Below, in pieces: positions 58,438 to 64,000 of a DNA stretch of 64,000 bases. Every line of letters starts with the position of its first letter. Position 1 is the stretch's first letter. Source of the stretch: Combretum micranthum (taxonomy: Eukaryota > Streptophyta > Magnoliopsida > Myrtales > Combretaceae); the NCBI GenBank assembly GCA_024138025.1, contig JAMXBD010000236.1, positions 992,001-1,056,000 of the forward strand. Reading direction: 5' to 3'. The translations under genes and the position numbers were made by a program. The notes beneath the pieces are model-generated. The model was given only the letters and a program-made list of their open reading frames with translations. It was not told the DNA's origin and ran no database searches.

Positions 58438-61400
58438 ATGTTAAGTCCCCAACTATGTATAATATATAAATATATTATACGTAAGGTTATCTAAAAAAAG
58501 TGTTTATGTGAATTGCCTATTTAACCTGTTTAAATATATTTTTTTAACAAAAACTACTCATCAAGGAGAAGATACTTTAATATAACAACATATGAATACC
58601 AATAACTTAGTATCTCAAAGTTTACAAACCAGATATTACATACTATATAAGGAAGAGTAAATACTTTATATTACAACTTGGGCTTATAGACAAGCTATGT
58701 CCGTACTATTATACTTTTAAACAAAACAAACTTTAAGTTGGTCTCTTTTGCCAGGAAAACAACAAGGTTGGTTTGGGAGTTCTAGTCATCACACCCATCC
58801 AAAAAGTCTTAAAAGTCCGTCCCATAGCCCAAGGAATCATAACCCATAGCCTAAGGAATCATAAAACTCGTCATCTTTAGTACCTAAAAGAGAGAAAGTG
58901 AGTTAAAGGCCCAGTACACAGTAATACAAACAATTACGATGTGGCACATATTCCTGAACTAATGCAAGAAAAATCATAAATTCTTTCTATTTAATTAAGT
59001 CAAGAATACAACGCTGGAGTATTTAAACTCCGAATTTAATCTTGAGGAATTTGGGGGTCTTAAGTAATCACAGCTGCTCAAAGGGTTGATATAAGTAACC
59101 CGAATACTTATATCTCTGTTATATCCTCATAAAGAAAAGGTAATTTCATCCAAGGTTTACAGCTGTTATCAACTTTACTTAACTTAATCAATAATATCAC
59201 CTAGTTCAATCGTCTCTTTAAACGTGAACTAAATCATATTATATCCTTTTAAGAATAAGCAAATGTTATAACGATACAATACTCCCTATCAATTACTCGC
59301 CGAGCCACTAAGAAAGGTCATTGCATCACGACTAGTGGCCTAGGCACCTAAACTACCATGTTAACCTCGTTAATAGGGTTGCCACTCCCCAAATCGGATT
59401 CAACGGTGAAAAGCACGACCAATTCAAACAATTTCTAATTCCTCTTTTATTAAAGTTGGTTTAGAAATATCTAATATTAACTAGGGGTGTGCACGGTACG
59501 GTTCAGTTCGGTTTGTATCTCGAACCAAACCGCATCATAATTTACGGTTCGGTTTTTCTTTTAAATTCGAACCTAACTATACGGTTCGGTTCGTAATTCT
59601 TTTGAACTGAAAAAAAACAGTTCGGTACGGTTCTGTTTGCTGTTCTAACCGTTTTTTCATAAAATAAAAAATATATTCTATCGAAAAAGTTCAATCACAT
59701 ATTTCTTATCACTAATGCAAATATAAACAATAATATTTAAAATTAATCATTTATCAAATAAATATGTAAAACTTATAGGAAGGAAAAGATTTCATCCATT
59801 ATAAAATTATAACTATGACTAGTCTCATTTTTTTAAATTATCTTGAACTATAATGATATACTAGACTTTATCTCAATAGAAGACATAAAATATAATTCGT
59901 TGTATGCTTCTAACTAACATATTACTAATTATATAAATCAATAAGTAACTAAATAATAGAACTAGATTAATTAGTAAGACAAATGGAAAAGGAATATGCA
60001 GAAGTTAGAATACTAGAGGTAAAATTCTAAAATCTACCTTACTTATAGATAACAAAACAATTAAAACATATTATTGAAAAATCTAATTTTATTCTAATGA
60101 ATAACACATATCTAAGTAAAAAAATTTTACAACAATTAATTTTTTTAAGTTAGAATACTAGAGTTTAAATTCTAAAATCTATCTTACTTATAGATAACAT
60201 AACAATTGAAACATATTATGAAAAATCTAATTTTATTCTAATAACTAACACATATCTAAGTAAAAAATTTAAAAAGTAATTAATTTATTTTAAAAAATTA
60301 ATTGTTTTTAAAATTTATGACATAGATATGTACCATTAATAAAAAAATTAAGAGTAAAAATAATATGTTTAATTTTTTTAATATATAAAATGGTTCGGTT
60401 CGGTTCAAACCATACGGTTCGGTTCATGGTCTCGAACCGAATCGCGAACCGTTTGTCTTCAATGAACCGAACCGAGAACCGAACTGTTTCAAAAAAGAAC
60501 CGAAATTTCGGTTCGGTTCGGTCCGGTCCGGTTCGGTTCACGGTTCGGTCGGTTTTTTTTGCACAGCCCTAATCTTAACAATCAACTATCACATTAATGC
60601 GTATCTTGATAACTAAGTTTACAAGCAAAAGATCGGTATTCAAACTCAGTCGAATATGAGAATCTGTTAAAAAATCATTCCACATAAAACATGGTTAATT
60701 CACAATCATATTCCAATTCATAATCACTTACATAATATATATGTGTATATATATCACATTTCAAACAAATATATATATTAAATATCTTTATTTCTCGATT
60801 GAATATAATCCTATTTAGTTTCTAATTATTTAACATTTATTAATCTCAAATCAACTCATATAATAACATAACTTAGTATTAACACTCACAATAGGTTCAT
60901 ATAAGCTTTTTAATTAATCACAAATTAAGAAACAATTAAGGAAAAACATATAAAATAATAAGAGTATTTAAAAAATATATTTTAAAAAAAATTTGAACGT
61001 GCGCCGGCTCAACGTAGGCGGTGTAGAAGGAGAAGGTCGATGGCGTACATCCTAAGTTGGCAGTGCAGAAATGTAGGCAGACTCAACAAGAAAATAGTAA
61101 GCGTAACACCTCTTCCTACAGGTTGTTTTTAAGGCAGTGTGGACCCAGCATAAACACATAAAAAGCATTAGAATGCACAATACCCCTTCCTACAAGCCGT
61201 TTCAAGGGCTGTTTGAACCATAAACTCTCCAAACACTCCTCTAACCGGGGCGTTTGACAGGGTGTTTGAAAATTTTTAAACTTTCCCTATTTCAAATTCT
61301 AATTTTACACACTTTTCACTACTTCAACCTTACTCTAAGCCATATACAAACATCATACAACATGTCTCAAGCATTTAACAACACAAAACAAGTGTAAACT

Positions 61401-62300
61401 CCACTTCTCAACGTCAAACAATTCTCAAACATCAATTAACATGAATTAACTCCTTCCTTTCCAACTTTCACCAACTTATACATACTGAAAAACTCCTACA
61501 CATAACACTACTCATCCAACTCCAACACTCCAACTCAAAACAACTTTAGAGCTTTTAACAACCTATTTACTACAACTTCAAGCATCCAAAAGCTTTCTTA
61601 AACAACTCATCATACAGATACTACTTGTAGTCTACCAAGAGGCTAATTTTGATAGAAAATTCATAGAATAAAATAATAAATCTTCACAAAAAGACATAGA
61701 AACTTACTTTAAACCCTCTTTAACTTGTAGACGGATTTTTGTAGGAGTTCTTGGCAAAACTAAGCAAGAGAATTGAGAAGAAAGTGATGGAATGAAATGG
61801 AACAAAGGCATCATAAGTTATGGTTTGTTTTGAATGTCTGTTTTGTCTTGTGTAATTTATAATAAAAAAATAAAGTTGATATTATCTTCTTTTAGTTTGA
61901 CTTTGAAGGTAAATTTTTGAAAGAAATAGAGAGGGCTTTGGACTTTGTTTTTGGCTTGTCTTGGGCTTGGTTTAGCTTAAATTTTTGCTACTTTGTTTGG
62001 GTTTGGGTTGAGTTTTATTTAAATGCAAGGTTTAATTCCAATATATACAATGCAACACAATTATCAAATTACACTAACACATTAAAATCTAACACATATA
62101 TATTTATCAACTAAAATGTATTCACAAAATTTTCATATTTCAAACAAGTAAAACATATATATGATATACACTACTGATACCAAATCATACTATCACACCA
62201 TATTTTATTAATTAATTATTTGCCATAATTTCTATACTTTGAGCAAACATATGATATTCTTATCAACCAAGCACTCAATAAAACTTCATAATTTAATTAA
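58438..62300. mobile_element. Insertion of about 3.9 kb splitting the gypsy protease (LTR-like)
   Basis: The protease reading is interrupted here: its first half ends near 62340 and its second half begins at 58437. The insert resembles a gypsy LTR of the same broad kind: a GTACCTAAAAGAGAGAAAG segment at about 58890, a GCCACTAAGAAAGG/GGCACC block at 59290-59350, repeated ...GGCAGTGTGGAC... words at 61000-61260, and a minus-strand TATAAATTA near 61858. No internal coding region was found, so it may be a solo LTR. Exact ends and TSD were not resolved. It carries a nested hAT element. Confidence 0.45.
59482..60571. mobile_element. Non-autonomous hAT element (CGGTTCGG-rich ends)
   Basis: A 1090-bp element with ends TAGGGGTGTGCACGG and (reverse complement) TAGGGCTGTGCAAAA. 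It is flanked by ATATTAAC (59474-59481) and ATCTTAAC (60572-60579), a 7/8 match to an 8-bp hAT TSD. Both subterminal regions are packed with CGGTTCGGTT words in both orientations around an AT-rich core. The two overlapping frames at 60308-60572 are simply translations of these repeats, not genes. Confidence 0.85.
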
Positions 62301-63554
62301 ATGAAATTGTATATATTAAATTATCATGTATTGAGAAATAGGCTATTTCAACAATCCTTTATCACTTCCCTTGTTGTCACGATGGTTTCCTTAGGGGTTT
62401 TTACTCGAAAGTTAGCATCTATGGTGGCTATGGGTAATCCAGTTCTCCTAGTCAAGTTATTAGTGATAAACGAGTTGGTGGCTTCAGTATCGAACAAGGC
62501 ATAGGTGTTCTCACTTGTTACCTATATGCTTCATGCGTTCAAAGCATATTAGACACTACTGATACTTATTCCATGTTATACTACTCATCTAGTCTATGAT
62601 TCTATCTACTCGAATTTGGTTCCTATTTTTTATCAACTTCTACTTTTAAGAAATTCAAGACAAAAGAAAGATAAGGGTAAGGGTATAAGGCTAACTTGTA
62701 ATCAGCCCGAAGTCATGGCATCGTCTTCTTCTAAGGTAGCAAGCTCAAATTCCTTATCATCTGCTTCTTCGCACATTCATTAGTTCTCTAACTTGTAAAT
62801 CCTCATTCCATGTACCGAGGCTCTAGAGCGACCTCCACTACCATTGCCTTTCTCGTTCTTGATGGATGTAGATCCTTACGTAGAATTTTTTAGCTTAGTT
62901 GGGGTATTCTTTCTCTTGGGGCATTCATTGGCAAAGTGTCCGATTGCTTATAGACGAAATAGATTGTCCAGCTCTTCTTGGGCATTCCAAGATCTTATGA
63001 TCGAGACTTCCACAAAAATAACATTTATACTAAAGTTATGGGCATGATTTGGGATAGTGCCTTCCTTTACACTTCCAACATGTGACTTCAATCTTGATCA
63101 ACTCTTTCTTACCATTCCCATTCCCTTTGAAACCTCTGAAGGTCTCGAATTTCTTAGCCTTAAAGCTTAAGCTTGATCCTTCTTACGACTTTTTCCCGAA
63201 TATGAAAACCTTTTTCTCGAGTGCTTTTATCTTTCTTTTCTTTCCTCCTTCTACCATTCTATTCCTTTCTACCAATCCTTAGAAACTTTTGATGTCAAAT
63301 TCTTCTAGTTGAACTCGTAAATCCCCATCCAAACCACTCAAGAATGCTTGCCTCTTAATTCCTCTATGTTTGTATGATTTTGAAGCATATTAGAGTAATT
63401 TACTAAATTCTATCTCATACTGTTCTATAGTTCTTCCTCACTGAGTAATATGCAGAAAATTATGCCATACGGGACCCGAAGGCTTCTTGGAAAATAGTTC
63501 TCCAGGAGCTCTTGTCAAAACATCTCCTAAGTGATCGGGGTTAGTAGTTCTTGT
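62301..63554 (-). pseudogene. Ty3/gypsy gag and protease N-terminal remnant
   Basis: Minus strand. A gag-like region (63540-63300: ...PGELFSKKPSG, LSGLDGDLRVQLEEF) is followed by two zinc-knuckle sequences: CWKCKGRHYPKSC (CX2CX3HX4C, about 63090-63050) and CYFCGSLDHKILEC (CX2CX4HX4C, about 63022-62981). Then comes a protease active-site region ALFDTEATNSFI (about 62502-62467), where the usual DTG reads DTE. Frameshifts and stops are present. It is the 5' part of the element whose pol lies at 55193-58437. The gag is truncated at 63554 by a copia-type LTR. Confidence 0.75.
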
Positions 63555-64000
63555 TGTTGGGAATTTAAGGATCAAAACGCAACGGAAATATGTATATTTT
63601 TCGTAAAAATACGAACCCTAAATCCGAATTTTGGATCCATGTGATTCAATTAAATTAAAGCGAAATAGAATTACCTTTTTGATGCTTTAAAATTCTCAAA
63701 TTCGGATCTTGAGATGTTGCAAATGCGAACACCCTCTACTTCGTCCACACGAACAAGCTACCCAAAAGGAATCAATTCTTGTGTGCTAGCGCAGTCTAGA
63801 ACCTTTCTAGATTGATGAGGAAGATCTGAGTTTTTCTCTCTCTTTTAGGGTTACAGAGTTTCTCTGTCGTCTAATGTGACGTCAAAGAGTCTTAACCCTA
63901 ATGAGACACTATCACACATATTTATATTATGTCAGTATTTTGCACTGACAATAATGCCCCTAATCTTATTAGGGTTGGTAGTGATAGTAAATTATTATTC
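63555..64000 (-). mobile_element. Copia-type LTR running off the window
   Basis: Starts TGTTGGGAATTTAAGG at 63555, immediately after the gypsy gag similarity stops. It contains a minus-strand TATA-type word (CATAATATAAATATG, 63932-63918) followed on that strand by a leader with CTCTGTAACCC and AGAGAGAGAAA, so minus orientation is favoured. TGTTGGGA-type starts are common in copia LTRs. The other end and any TSD are beyond the window. Confidence 0.6.

Noticed and set aside
60308..60572. Overlapping frames on both strands rich in Arg, Asn, Thr and Phe
   Set aside because: They are translations of the CGGTTCGGTT repeats at the end of the hAT element.
62844..63047. Plus-strand 67-aa frame
   Set aside because: It is antisense to the gypsy gag zinc-knuckle region, which is the real coding signal there.

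Overview
The window is nuclear DNA of a flowering plant, most likely a eudicot. It is strongly AT-rich, its two recognisable genes are split by GT-AG introns, and most of the rest consists of nested LTR retrotransposons, a LINE, and small hAT-like and Mutator-like elements. No rRNA, convincing tRNA, CRISPR array or prokaryotic operon was seen.

Two protein-coding genes stand out, and they converge tail to tail. (1) Positions 7120-9271, + strand: a three-exon R2R3-MYB gene encoding 234 aa, closest in sequence to Arabidopsis MYB82, with the R3 bHLH-interaction motif intact. (2) Positions 38349-50641, - strand: a fifteen-exon RabGAP/TBC gene encoding 655 aa. It resembles TBC1D15/GYP7-like proteins and Arabidopsis At5g52580, and both catalytic fingers are present. 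From memory, MYB82 is At5g52600, so the pair appears to keep an ancestral neighbourhood that transposons have stretched to about 29 kb.

Layout. 1-400: edge of a Ty1/copia element with a primer-binding site and a gag-to-protease deletion. About 430-3330: remnant resembling a gypsy LTR. 3.3-7.1 kb: gene-free, with a Mutator-type MITE and the MYB promoter. 7.1-9.3 kb: the MYB gene. 9.3-16.8 kb: no gene; a second copy of the same MITE, two possible hAT remnants and a GC-richer island with a G-box. 16.9-29.0 kb: broken coding remnants of an older transposon, interrupted by a 4.6-kb solo gypsy LTR that itself carries a hAT element with a perfect 8-bp target-site duplication (TSD). 29.3-29.6 kb: another Mutator-type MITE. 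30.5-34.0 kb: a LINE ORF2 relic interrupted by a solo LTR with a perfect TSD. 34.3-37.6 kb: three related hAT-like elements. 38.3-50.6 kb: the TBC gene. 51.65-63.55 kb: a minus-strand Ty3/gypsy element (3' LTR, integrase, RNase H, RT, protease, gag) split in its protease by an insertion of about 3.9 kb that contains a further hAT element. From 63.55 kb: a copia-type LTR that runs off the window.

No clearly new biological system was found. The most interesting signals are the apparent gene-pair synteny, a tandem duplication that copied an exon end and its splice donor in the TBC gene, G-quadruplex-type tracts in its introns, and nested insertions whose order can be read from TSDs.
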